Shown here: positions 5,519 through 12,979 of the stretch, one piece after another | Layout: every line of letters starts with the position of its first letter | Numbering within the stretch: the first letter of the stretch is position 1 | Assembly (NCBI GenBank): GCA_026987225.1 | Contig: JALSNB010000127.1 | Coordinates: 1-12,979, forward strand | Reading direction: 5' to 3' | Length of the DNA: 12,979 nt | Source: Caldisericaceae bacterium | GTDB taxonomy: Bacteria; Caldisericota; Caldisericia; Caldisericales; Caldisericaceae | The notes under the pieces: generated by a model | The model's input: only the letters and a program-made list of their open reading frames with translations | Database searches by the model: none | Told to the model about the DNA's origin: nothing | Made by a program: the position numbers and the translations under genes

Positions 5519-6307
5519 ATGGAAAAATACGTTGAATTTATCAAAAACAAAACGGATTTTACCCCGGATTATGCGATTATAATAGGATCCGGACTCGGAC
5601 CAATCGTTGAAAAAGTCAAAGTAAAAGAAAGATTTTCATACAAGGATATACCGGAATTTCCGGTTTCAACCGTAGCTGGACATAAAGGAGAATTACTGCT
5701 CGGAGAGTTGGGCAATAAAAAAGTTGCGGTTTTTAACGGAAGAGTTCATTTCTACGAAGGATACAGTATGAAGGAAGTTACAAAGAATATAAGGCTTGCA
5801 GCCGGAATAGGAGCGCGCAGTCTTATCATAACGAACGCTTCTGGAGCAGTAAACAAATCCCTCGAAGTGGGAGACATTATGCTAATAAACGATCATGTAA
5901 ATTTTATATTTGCGGAAAATCCCTTGAGAGGAGAAAAAGGAAACGAACGTTTCGTAAATATGGTAAACGCATACAACAAAAAATATATCTCTATTGTTAA
6001 ATCCATAGCGCATAAAAAGGGAATTAATGTCAGAGAAGGCGTATACTGCGCAGTTTCCGGCCCTAATTACGAAACAGTTGCAGAGCTAACACTTATGAAT
6101 AGGCTTGGCATAGACGCAGTCGGTATGTCAACCGTCCCGGAAGTAATAGTCGCTCGCTTTTTAAAAATGGAAGTTTTAGGCTTTTCCTGTATTACCGATT
6201 CCGTATTCTCTTCCGGAGAAGTATCTCACGAAGAAGTAATCGAGATAGCGGAAAAATGCGGAAGAAAAATAGAAGTGTTAATTGAAGAATTTCTTAAGGA
6301 GGCATAA
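5519..6307 (+). CDS. Purine nucleoside phosphorylase, trimeric PNP/MTAP family
   Basis: A 262-residue cytosolic enzyme that splits purine nucleosides with phosphate to base and ribose-1-phosphate. Family marks are IIGSGLG (21-27, phosphate loop), STVAGHKGELLLG (50-62), NGRVHFYEGY (73-82, with Arg75 and His77), ITNASGAVN (104-112), CAVSGPNYETVAE (177-189, Glu185 at the base site), and AVGMSTVPEVIVAR (200-213). The next element, GFSCITDSV (221-229), has Asp227 where 6-oxopurine-specific PNPs have Asn (Asn243 in the human enzyme); MTA phosphorylase has Asp there. Overall sequence is PNP-like (MSTVPE, GPNYET) rather than MTAP-like, so specificity could extend to adenosine or methylthioadenosine. 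ATG at 5519 follows GAGGTG; the gap to fakA is 8 bases and to the next gene 3 bases. Family certain, substrate uncertain. Confidence 0.94.
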   Translation: MEKYVEFIKNKTDFTPDYAIIIGSGLGPIVEKVKVKERFSYKDIPEFPVSTVAGHKGELLLGELGNKKVAVFNGRVHFYEGYSMKEVTKNIRLAAGIGARSLIITNASGAVNKSLEVGDIMLINDHVNFIFAENPLRGEKGNERFVNMVNAYNKKYISIVKSIAHKKGINVREGVYCAVSGPNYETVAELTLMNRLGIDAVGMSTVPEVIVARFLKMEVLGFSCITDSVFSSGEVSHEEVIEIAEKCGRKIEVLIEEFLKEA

Positions 6308-6310
6308 AAA

Positions 6311-7645
6311 ATGAACATTATAGACATTATAGAAAAAAAGAAATACGGAAGTGCACTCGAAGGGAAAGAAATAGACTATTTTGTTCAGGGATATTCGAAA
6401 GGAGAAATCCCGGATTATCAAATCTCCGCACTTCTCATGGCAATATGGTGCAGAGGTATGAATAAAGAAGAAACCGCAGAGCTAACATTATCCATGGTAA
6501 GAAGCGGAAAAACAATCGATCTTTCCAAAATAAAAGGAATTAAAGTGGATAAACATAGTTCCGGCGGAGTTGCCGATACCGTTTCCTTGCCCCTCGTCGC
6601 ACTTGTTGCGGCAAATGGCGTTCCTGTTGCAAAAATGTCAGGCAGGGGATTGGGACATACAGGCGGAACAATAGACAAGTTAGAATCAATTCCGGGTTTC
6701 AAAGTGGAAATTCCAATTGACGAATTTATAAACATCGTAAACAAGGTGGGAGGAGCGATAGTCGCTCAAAGCAGTGAGCTTGTTATTGCAGATAAAAAAA
6801 TGTATGCATTGAGAGACGTAACCGGTACGGTAGACAGTATTCCCCTTATCGCATCAAGCATCATGAGCAAAAAAATTGCTTCAGGTGCAGATGCAATCGT
6901 ACTTGATGTTAAAGTGGGCAAAGGTGCTTTCATGAAAAAATTGAACGATGCGAGAAAACTTGCAAAAACAATGGTGGAAATAGGAGATTCAGTAGGAAGG
7001 GAAACGGTAGCTTATATAACGGATATGAATCAACCGCTCGGAGATGCGATAGGAAATTCTATAGAAGTGGAAGAAGCGGTAAACGTCCTAAACGGAAAAG
7101 GAGGCAAAAGACTCGTAGAAGTAATAAAAACCCTCGGAGGAGAAATGCTGTATCTCGGTGGCAAAGCAAAATCAAGCGCAGAAGGCAAAAAAATGATAGA
7201 AAATGCCATAGAAAATGGAAGCGGACTGAAAAAATTTAAGGAAATCATTGCCGCACAAGGTGGAAATCCGGAGATAACAGAGGACTTTTCTCTCTTACCG
7301 CAACCGAAGTTTAGAATCCCGGTAAAAGCCGAAGAGGACGGATACATCAAGGAAATGGAAACCGAAGAAATCGGAAAACTTGCTGCATTCCTCGGAGCAG
7401 GAAGAATGAAAAAAGGAGACAAAATTAACCTTGCGGTAGGTATTATGCTTCCCAAAAAAGTAGGCGATTTTGTAAAGAAAGGCGAAGATATAGCAACAAT
7501 TCTTTCGGACGATCGGGAAAAAGGGAAAGAAGCTGCAAAAGAACTATTGAAGTTAATAAAATTTAGCAAGAATCCGGCAAAACCGCTTCCGCTTATCTAT
7601 TACAAAATATCAAAAGAAGGTGAAGAAAAACTCTTTAATGAGTAA
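6311..7645 (+). CDS. pdp: Pyrimidine-nucleoside phosphorylase
   Basis: A 444-residue enzyme of the thymidine/pyrimidine nucleoside phosphorylase family, normal length for the short bacterial type. It cleaves uridine, deoxyuridine and thymidine with phosphate. The N-terminal helical domain is followed by the phosphate loop VDKHSSGGVADT (79-90), the KMSGRGLGHTGGTIDKL glycine-rich signature (108-124), and the base-binding set YALRDVTGTVDS with Arg168 plus IASSIMSKKIASGAD with Ser183 and Lys187, all at positions matching the Bacillus enzyme. A C-terminal alpha/beta domain with the ADxDGYI-like EEDGYIKEM segment (346-354) completes it. AGGAGG lies before the ATG and the gene starts 3 bases after the purine phosphorylase stop, so the two salvage enzymes are surely co-expressed. 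Confidence 0.96.
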   Translation: MNIIDIIEKKKYGSALEGKEIDYFVQGYSKGEIPDYQISALLMAIWCRGMNKEETAELTLSMVRSGKTIDLSKIKGIKVDKHSSGGVADTVSLPLVALVAANGVPVAKMSGRGLGHTGGTIDKLESIPGFKVEIPIDEFINIVNKVGGAIVAQSSELVIADKKMYALRDVTGTVDSIPLIASSIMSKKIASGADAIVLDVKVGKGAFMKKLNDARKLAKTMVEIGDSVGRETVAYITDMNQPLGDAIGNSIEVEEAVNVLNGKGGKRLVEVIKTLGGEMLYLGGKAKSSAEGKKMIENAIENGSGLKKFKEIIAAQGGNPEITEDFSLLPQPKFRIPVKAEEDGYIKEMETEEIGKLAAFLGAGRMKKGDKINLAVGIMLPKKVGDFVKKGEDIATILSDDREKGKEAAKELLKLIKFSKNPAKPLPLIYYKISKEGEEKLFNE

Positions 7646-10226
7646 AAATACGGTTATACTTACGCATTCCGGAGCAGATCTGGATGCAATAAGTTCGATG
7701 TTCGCTGCCGGGAAGCTGTATCCCGGCTCTTTTCTTATCCACCCGGGCTCTCTGGATACAAGCACGGAAAAAATGGTTAATCTGTTTGATGAAACTTTGA
7801 AACTTGTAAAAGTTAGAGAGTTACCGCGCAATATAAGAGAAAATATCGGACGTATAATTGTAGTTGACACGAAAATAAAAGAAAGGATAGGGAACGGAAA
7901 AGAGTTTTTGAATAAGAAAAATGTTGAAGTAATCGTATTCGATCACCACCCAGAAACTTCGAGAGATATCAAAAATGCAAAAATCATTCAAAGAAATTAC
8001 GGGGCAAATACAACGATATTAACAGAGCTACTCATGAAAAAGAAAATTGCCCTTACGCCAACCGAAGCAACGATTCTTGCACTTGGCATATACGAAGACA
8101 CCGGTTCATTTATGTTTCCGCTTGTAACTCACAATGATTTTAGTGCAATGGCATTCTTGTCGCTTTTCGGCATAAATATGAAAATCATAAGGCATTTTGT
8201 ATCACCGTTTTTATCCAACAAACAAATAGCACTGTTAGAAAAATTCATCTCCAATATGGAAGAGCTCGACATAAACGGAATTAAAACCGTTATCACGTAT
8301 GGAGAAACAAAACAATACACGCCCGGTATATCAGTAATCACACATAGACTCAGAGAAATGATTGATTCGGACATGTTATTCGTAATTAATAAGACAAACA
8401 GGGGGACATTCGTAGTAGGAAGAAGTAATTCACCGGAGTATAGCGTAAAAAATATTTTGCTCGGTATCGGCGGAGGCGGCCACACAACCGCAGCAACCGC
8501 ATATTTGGAAGAATCGGACACCAAAAAAATAAAAGCTATGCTAATCTCTCTGATAAAAAAGGCAAATCTGCCAAAACTGCGCGCAGAAAATATAATGAAC
8601 TTTCCTATAAAAACAATTGATGCAAAAACAGGCATTAAGCAAGCCTTCAAAATTATGGCAAAATTGGGATTTTCCGGACTTCCAGTCACGGAAAACGGAA
8701 AGATAATCGGTATCATATCAAAAAGAGATATAGAAAAAATTATGCTGGTTGAAAAAAGAGACAGGCCTGTAAAACAATTTCTGACTCCGAAAGTAGTAAA
8801 AGTTAATTTTGATGCGGATATGAGGAAAATAGAAGAAGCAATGGTAAAAAACAATGTCGGCAGAGTGCTCGTTCAAAAAGGGAACAGAATTGTCGGAATA
8901 ATATCGAGGAGCGACCTTCTCAAAGCATTTTATACGATACACAGTGCAGAAAAATTCGTCTCGGCTCTTACGCCGAGTAGGGACGAGATAAAAATTCTGC
9001 TAAAAAACAGGTTTCCCTCCGATATATATAAGATTATTGAGATATTAAGCAAAACGGCAGAGAAAACAAAACAAAAAATATATTTTGTCGGCGGAGGAGT
9101 GCGTGACCTTTTGTTGGGCGAAAAATGCGAAGACTTGGATTTTACCTTAGAGAAAGACGCCATTCTATTCGTAAAAACTCTTTTAAAAGAAGTGAATTTC
9201 GATATTAAAATAGACAAAGAATTCGGAACTGCACACGCAAGATTTAAAAATTATACGTTAGATTTTGCAACAACAAGGCGTGAGTACTACGGAAAAAACT
9301 CGTTACTTCCGAAAGTAGAATTTGCATCGTTAATGGATGATTTAAAAAGAAGAGACTTTACAATAAACGCAATGGCGATTTCGCTGAATAAAGAAGATTT
9401 CGGACAGCTCTATGATTTCTTTAACGGAATTGAAGATTTAAAAAACAGGCAAATTCGTGTAATACACAATCTCTCGTTTATAGAGGATCCTTCAAGGTTG
9501 CTCAGAGCAATTAAATACGAGTCCAAGCTGAACTTCAAACTCTCCGAGGAAACGGAAAAACTATTTTTAAATGCGGTAAAATTGCACGTTCTAAAAATGA
9601 AGAAATCGCAGAGAATCATAGGCGAGTTAACGGAACTTCTATCGGCAGAATATGCACCGAGAGCAATTTTGAATATGGCGAAAAGAGGCGTGCTTTACGA
9701 GTTTTTCGGTATAAAAAAACTTTCCAAAAAGCGAAGGAACGCAATCCTTTCTGCCGAAAAATGGATAAAAGAATTTGATGCAAAAAGGTTATACGTGTAT
9801 CTGTTTTTGCTTCTTCACAATAAAAAAGCAAAAGAAATTTCCGGCACGCTTCAATACCTATCCGTAAAAAAGAAAATCATACAAAACATGATCGAAGCGG
9901 AACGTACATTCAAAAAGATAAAACGCAAAAATGACGATGTGTCTTTGTACTTTACTCTGAAAAATATATTCGATCCGTTCATAATAGGTTATATTGCATA
10001 TACCGACAAAAACATGCAGGAAAAATTGCTAAAATACATGATAAATATCCGTAATATAAAGCCTCTCATAAGCGGAAAAGATTTAAAATCACTCGGCATA
10101 AAAGAAGGAAAAGAATACGGAAAAATATTCGAAGAAATAACCGTGCTGAAAATAAAAGGAAGTTTGAAAAACATGGAAGAAGAAATAAACTATGTAATGA
10201 AAAGAGGTTCAAAAAATGGAAGATAA
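7638..10226 (+). CDS. DHH phosphoesterase - CBS pair - tRNA nucleotidyltransferase fusion (CCA/A-adding type)
   Basis: An 862-residue three-part protein. Residues 1-310 form a DHH/DHHA1 phosphoesterase (NrnA-like): HSGADLDA (10-17), VVDTK (75-79), DHHPE (102-106), NYGANTT (120-126) and the DHHA1 loop GIGGGGH (276-282), all intact. Residues 315-435 hold two CBS domains (ending in GIISKRD and GIISRSD). Residues 478-860 are a class II tRNA nucleotidyltransferase: FVGGGVRDLLLG (483-494), the catalytic DLDF pair Asp499/Asp501, RRDFTINAMA (571-580) and EDPSRLLRAIKYE (616-628). This architecture is known from Aquifex, Thermotogae and some Firmicutes and Deltaproteobacteria, sometimes as an A-adding enzyme working with a separate CC-adding one. 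ATG at 7638 overlaps pdp by 8 bases; a GTG at 7620 would add six residues but has no better ribosome site. Whether it adds CCA or only A is not readable by eye. Confidence 0.93.
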   Translation: MSKNTVILTHSGADLDAISSMFAAGKLYPGSFLIHPGSLDTSTEKMVNLFDETLKLVKVRELPRNIRENIGRIIVVDTKIKERIGNGKEFLNKKNVEVIVFDHHPETSRDIKNAKIIQRNYGANTTILTELLMKKKIALTPTEATILALGIYEDTGSFMFPLVTHNDFSAMAFLSLFGINMKIIRHFVSPFLSNKQIALLEKFISNMEELDINGIKTVITYGETKQYTPGISVITHRLREMIDSDMLFVINKTNRGTFVVGRSNSPEYSVKNILLGIGGGGHTTAATAYLEESDTKKIKAMLISLIKKANLPKLRAENIMNFPIKTIDAKTGIKQAFKIMAKLGFSGLPVTENGKIIGIISKRDIEKIMLVEKRDRPVKQFLTPKVVKVNFDADMRKIEEAMVKNNVGRVLVQKGNRIVGIISRSDLLKAFYTIHSAEKFVSALTPSRDEIKILLKNRFPSDIYKIIEILSKTAEKTKQKIYFVGGGVRDLLLGEKCEDLDFTLEKDAILFVKTLLKEVNFDIKIDKEFGTAHARFKNYTLDFATTRREYYGKNSLLPKVEFASLMDDLKRRDFTINAMAISLNKEDFGQLYDFFNGIEDLKNRQIRVIHNLSFIEDPSRLLRAIKYESKLNFKLSEETEKLFLNAVKLHVLKMKKSQRIIGELTELLSAEYAPRAILNMAKRGVLYEFFGIKKLSKKRRNAILSAEKWIKEFDAKRLYVYLFLLLHNKKAKEISGTLQYLSVKKKIIQNMIEAERTFKKIKRKNDDVSLYFTLKNIFDPFIIGYIAYTDKNMQEKLLKYMINIRNIKPLISGKDLKSLGIKEGKEYGKIFEEITVLKIKGSLKNMEEEINYVMKRGSKNGR

Positions 10227-11133
10227 GAAAATCAAAGACATAATAGAAAATATAGAAAAAGCAATTAGAGGGAAAAAACATATTGTGGAACTATCTCTCG
10301 TTCCGTTAATTTCGGAAGGGCATTTATTGTTACAAGACGTGCCCGGTGTGGGAAAATCTACGCTGGCTGAAGCAATAGCCCGCTCAATCGGTGGAACATT
10401 TAAGAGAATCCAATTTACTTCCGATTTACTTCCGTCTGACGTACTCGGAGTGAATATATTCAACAGGGCAAAAAACACATTCGAATTCAAAAAGGGGCCG
10501 ATTTTTGCGAATATCGTGCTTGCCGATGAAATAAATAGAGCTTCCCCTAAAACACAGTCCGCACTGCTCGAAGCAATGAGCGAAAAAAACGTAACGATTG
10601 ACGGAATTACGTATAAACTTCCGATACCGTTTCTTGTAATTGCAACGGAAAATCCGCTCGAATTTGCAGGCACGTACCCTTTGCCGGAAAGTGAACTTGA
10701 CAGGTTCATGATGTCTCTTTCCATAGGTTACCCTGATGAAACAACAGAAAAAGAGATCATGCTAAAAGGAGAAAAAAGAGAGGTGGAAAATATAAAACCC
10801 GTTGCCGATATTAACGATGTTCTGTATCTTACAAAATTAACCAAAGAGGTATTTGTAGATCAAAGCATTTTAAATTATATGATAAAGATTGTCAAAAAAA
10901 CAAGAGAGAATGAATTTATAAAGATAGGGATAAGCACACGCGGAAGCATAGAGTTTGTTAATGCGGTAAAAGGATATGCAATTATCAAAGGAAGAAATTA
11001 CGTAATTCCGGACGATGTGAAATACATTGCTCCTTTTGTTCTATCACACAGAATCGTAGCAAAAGACGGAAATAGAGAGTTTAAAAAAGAAATTGTTTTG
11101 GAAATTATAAATGAAATTGAAGTTCCGCTGTAG
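10216..11133 (+). CDS. MoxR-family AAA+ ATPase
   Basis: A 305-residue AAA+ ATPase of normal MoxR length. It has the Walker A loop DVPGVGKSTLAEAIA (41-55), FTSDLLPSDVLGV (67-79), GPIFANIVLADEINRASPKTQ containing Walker B with Asp104-Glu105 (part of 94-114), sensor 1 IATENPLE (142-149), GTYPLPESELDRFM with the arginine finger region (152-165), and a sensor 2-like IGISTRGSIE near the C-terminus. MoxR proteins are thought to act as chaperones or remodelling factors for metal-centre or envelope proteins, together with adjacent DUF58 and often transglutaminase or von Willebrand-domain proteins, as here. The ATG is inside the end of the preceding gene (11-base overlap) with AAAGAGG upstream. Exact client unknown. 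Confidence 0.95.
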   Translation: MEDKKIKDIIENIEKAIRGKKHIVELSLVPLISEGHLLLQDVPGVGKSTLAEAIARSIGGTFKRIQFTSDLLPSDVLGVNIFNRAKNTFEFKKGPIFANIVLADEINRASPKTQSALLEAMSEKNVTIDGITYKLPIPFLVIATENPLEFAGTYPLPESELDRFMMSLSIGYPDETTEKEIMLKGEKREVENIKPVADINDVLYLTKLTKEVFVDQSILNYMIKIVKKTRENEFIKIGISTRGSIEFVNAVKGYAIIKGRNYVIPDDVKYIAPFVLSHRIVAKDGNREFKKEIVLEIINEIEVPL

Positions 11134-12064
11134 TAAAACTCGAATGAAGCCAAAATGGGAAGGAGTTTTGTTTTTCTTCTTCATACTTCTTATAGGTGCA
11201 GTTGCCGTAAATTCGGGGAATAATCTTGTTTACCTTACGTTTAGCACGGTACTCTCGTTTCTCGTTCTTTCGGGCTTACTTTCATACTTCAATTTGAAAG
11301 GCATCAATATAAAAATACAAAATCCTCAATTCATATTCGCAAATAAAGAAACGGTTCTCTTTGTAACAATCACGAATGCATCGAAAATACCGAAATTCTT
11401 AATAAATGTAAAACTTTTTACCACTAAAACGCAATTTACATACATCGAAAAAGAGGCTTCAAAGAAGGTAAAAATCACGTTTAAAAGTAGAGGCACTAAA
11501 GAAATAAAATTCATAGAAGTAAATTCTGTTTTTCCGTTCGGTTTTTTTGAAAGAATAAAGGAAATTCCAATAACTTTCGGTATTACGGTGGCTCCTTCCG
11601 TAAAAGACGTTATATTTGAAAGTTCTTCCGTTGCCGAAAAGAAAAATAACTCCGAAAAATTTCGGGGAGACGAGGAATTTTTTTCGATCAGAAAATACAG
11701 AGACGGTGAAGATTCAAGAAAAATCAGCTGGCCACTATCGGCAAAAACGGGAAAGATAATGATTGTAGAAAAAACAGGGAACAGTGATAAAAAGATAAAA
11801 TTCTTATTTGATAACGCAAAAATCCTGTATAAAAATAGTTTCGCGTTTGAAAACGATCTTGAAAAAATCACGTCCGCAATATATTACTGCTTCAAGCAAC
11901 AGTGCATGGTGAGCCTTATTTCCGAAAAGAATTTTGCATTTTCAAGCGATTCTATGCATTTCAAAAGAATATTTGATTATCTCGCTACAATAAACGCAAA
12001 AGAAAAATTGCCATTAAGAAAAGTTTCGGATGCAATTTCGCCATCGGACATAAAGTATGCGTAA
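11111..12064 (+). CDS. DUF58 domain protein (MoxR partner)
   Basis: A 317-residue protein. After a basic N-terminus come two hydrophobic segments at about 19-34 and 39-58 (GNNLVYLTFSTVLSF, then SGLLSYFN), the classic DUF58 start in which a short GNNL turn joins two helices. A beta-rich middle includes FPFGFFE (141-147), and the DUF58 core is seen as FRGDEEFFSIRKYRDGED.R.I.W (184-207) with AKTGKIMIVEKT (211-222). DUF58 proteins are encoded with MoxR ATPases and are proposed clients or adaptors; some have a vWA-like fold. The ATG at 11111 overlaps moxR by 23 bases; the ATG at 11144 (MKPKWEG) would also give a normal family start, and neither has a strong ribosome site. Start uncertain, identity good. 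Confidence 0.9.
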   Translation: MKLKFRCSKTRMKPKWEGVLFFFFILLIGAVAVNSGNNLVYLTFSTVLSFLVLSGLLSYFNLKGINIKIQNPQFIFANKETVLFVTITNASKIPKFLINVKLFTTKTQFTYIEKEASKKVKITFKSRGTKEIKFIEVNSVFPFGFFERIKEIPITFGITVAPSVKDVIFESSSVAEKKNNSEKFRGDEEFFSIRKYRDGEDSRKISWPLSAKTGKIMIVEKTGNSDKKIKFLFDNAKILYKNSFAFENDLEKITSAIYYCFKQQCMVSLISEKNFAFSSDSMHFKRIFDYLATINAKEKLPLRKVSDAISPSDIKYA

Positions 12065-12979
12065 GAGTTTGGAAATTATCCATTCATTTCTGTTTATACT
12101 TTCTTCGTTTCTATTCACCGTAATATCGGACAAAAAATTCCTTCTGTTCCTTCCCATTCTAATTGCCATATATTTTATGGAGGGTAAAATCAAACAACGC
12201 TTTTTAATCAAACTAATTGAAGCAACTCCTCTTATTCTATTCATATTGCTAATTGCCTCTGGTATAAACCTATTTTATGTTCTTTCCATACTCCTTCTAC
12301 TGCTTATCAGCGCAAAATTTGTACTTGTAAAAGAAAAAAAGGACTACTATGAAATTTTCCTCATAGGCTCACTAATGATTCTTTTATCTTCGGTATCGAC
12401 AATATCTCTTAGTTTTGCACTGCTTTTAATACTATTCCTTTACACCGGCACAATGATGCTAATATTCTCACAGATAAAAGAGAAAAACATAAAACCATCC
12501 GGACAATTCCATTTGGCAATCGTTGTTTTTGTTATAATTTCATTTGTATTTTCTTTTGCACTGTTCTTCTCATTTCCACGCCTTTCAATAGGATACTTTC
12601 ACGGAATCAATTTGAAACCGACAAAGGAAAGCGGCTTTAGCGAAAACGTAACAATTGAAAAGGGAAATGTTAACCTGAATAATGCCGTTGTAATGCGCAT
12701 AGAATCGAACAAAAACATATCACCCCTCTATATAAGCGGATTGCACTTTGCAACGTTCAACGGAAAAAGCTGGCAAAGAGAAATAGGAAAAATCCGTATT
12801 TTTTCGTTTGACGGCTCCAATGATTTCGGAATTATAAACGGAATGGAAAAATTCACCGTATATCTTGAACCCACCGGAACAAGCGTTTTATTCGGACCGG
12901 ATAAGTTTTTCGGCATTCACGGAGAATTTATCTACCTGAAAAGAAACAAGTTCGGAGATTTTTTCACGGACAATATCTA
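12057..12979 (+). CDS. TgpA-like membrane transglutaminase-family protein (partial, N-terminal 307 residues)
   Basis: The gene runs off the window in an open frame. It starts with ATG at 12057, overlapping the DUF58 stop by 8 bases (ATGCGTAA). About six hydrophobic segments lie in residues 9-173 (roughly 9-24, 29-41, 56-70, 72-91, 99-137, 152-173), followed by FFSFPRLSIGYFHG (170-183), SGFSENVTIEKGNVNLNNAVVMR (192-214 region) and LYISGLHFATFNGKSW (224-239). The FPR..IG, GFS..V..G and Y..G...TFDGKSW-like marks are those of TgpA proteins (DUF3488 plus outer loop), which end in a transglutaminase core beyond the window. They follow moxR and DUF58 in many genomes, exactly as here. Natural substrate is not established. 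The catalytic Cys-His-Asp domain cannot be checked. Confidence 0.9.
   Translation, partial: MRKSLEIIHSFLFILSSFLFTVISDKKFLLFLPILIAIYFMEGKIKQRFLIKLIEATPLILFILLIASGINLFYVLSILLLLLISAKFVLVKEKKDYYEIFLIGSLMILLSSVSTISLSFALLLILFLYTGTMMLIFSQIKEKNIKPSGQFHLAIVVFVIISFVFSFALFFSFPRLSIGYFHGINLKPTKESGFSENVTIEKGNVNLNNAVVMRIESNKNISPLYISGLHFATFNGKSWQREIGKIRIFSFDGSNDFGIINGMEKFTVYLEPTGTSVLFGPDKFFGIHGEFIYLKRNKFGDFFTDNI

Noticed and set aside
7030..7569. Leftward open frame of 179 residues inside pdp
   Set aside because: Ser/Pro/Phe-rich shadow of a conserved pyrimidine phosphorylase C-terminus.
8129..8854. Leftward 241-residue hydrophobic frame that looks like a membrane protein
   Set aside because: It is the complement of the DHH/CBS coding region; hydrophobicity comes from reading Lys/Glu/Asn codons backward, and no family motif or start signal is present.
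1..12979. CRISPR arrays, insertion sequences, tRNA/rRNA genes, phage or defence genes
   Set aside because: No regularly spaced repeats, no transposase or terminal inverted repeats, no RNA gene signatures, and every sizeable gene belongs to housekeeping or envelope families.

Overview
The window is about 13 kb of AT-rich, densely packed bacterial DNA with no rRNA, tRNA, mobile element or CRISPR array. Ribosome binding sites are GGAGG-like, several starts are GTG or TTG, and AGA and ATA codons are common. The divergent pair rpmB / asp23-fakA matches the Firmicutes-type rpmB-yloU-yloV arrangement. The four-cysteine L28 and the DHH-CBS-nucleotidyltransferase fusion recall deep-branching, often thermophilic monoderm-like bacteria (Caldisericota, Dictyoglomota, Coprothermobacterota, Thermotogota or clostridia-like groups). 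The sequence alone does not decide between these, and no species is claimed.

Left part (1-1000): a leftward ABC transporter permease of the ThiP/FbpB type, cut by the window edge, sits directly behind a well-formed TPP riboswitch with its own promoter. Next to it is a small leftward membrane protein (DUF5684-like) with its own promoter. Centre-left (1000-2244): two overlapping rightward genes, a membrane-anchored TPR protein and a short protein with a faint dihydropteroate-synthase-like start. They meet the leftward rpmB-mtnA operon tail to tail, with a 9-base overlap and a strong GC-rich hairpin at the junction. rpmB encodes a zinc-ribbon L28; mtnA encodes methylthioribose-1-phosphate isomerase.

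Right part (3500-12979): from a compact divergent promoter region, eight rightward genes follow with gaps of at most 8 bases or with overlaps, so they probably form one transcription unit. They are an Asp23-family protein, FakA (fatty acid kinase catalytic subunit), a trimeric-type purine nucleoside phosphorylase, pyrimidine nucleoside phosphorylase, a three-part DHH/CBS/tRNA nucleotidyltransferase, and a MoxR - DUF58 - TgpA (membrane transglutaminase-like) module cut by the right edge.

Functionally the window combines lipid precursor activation (FakA), nucleoside salvage (Pnp, Pdp, possibly linked to MtnA), RNA end maturation and a cell-envelope/chaperone module. The most interesting points are an Asn-to-Asp change at the base-specificity position of the purine nucleoside phosphorylase, which together with nearby mtnA suggests 6-aminopurine or methylthioadenosine use; the riboswitch-linked permease with its Shine-Dalgarno at the aptamer edge; the short DHPS-like orphan; and the loss of a probable zinc-ligand cysteine in FakA. 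I did not find a clearly new defence or mobile system.
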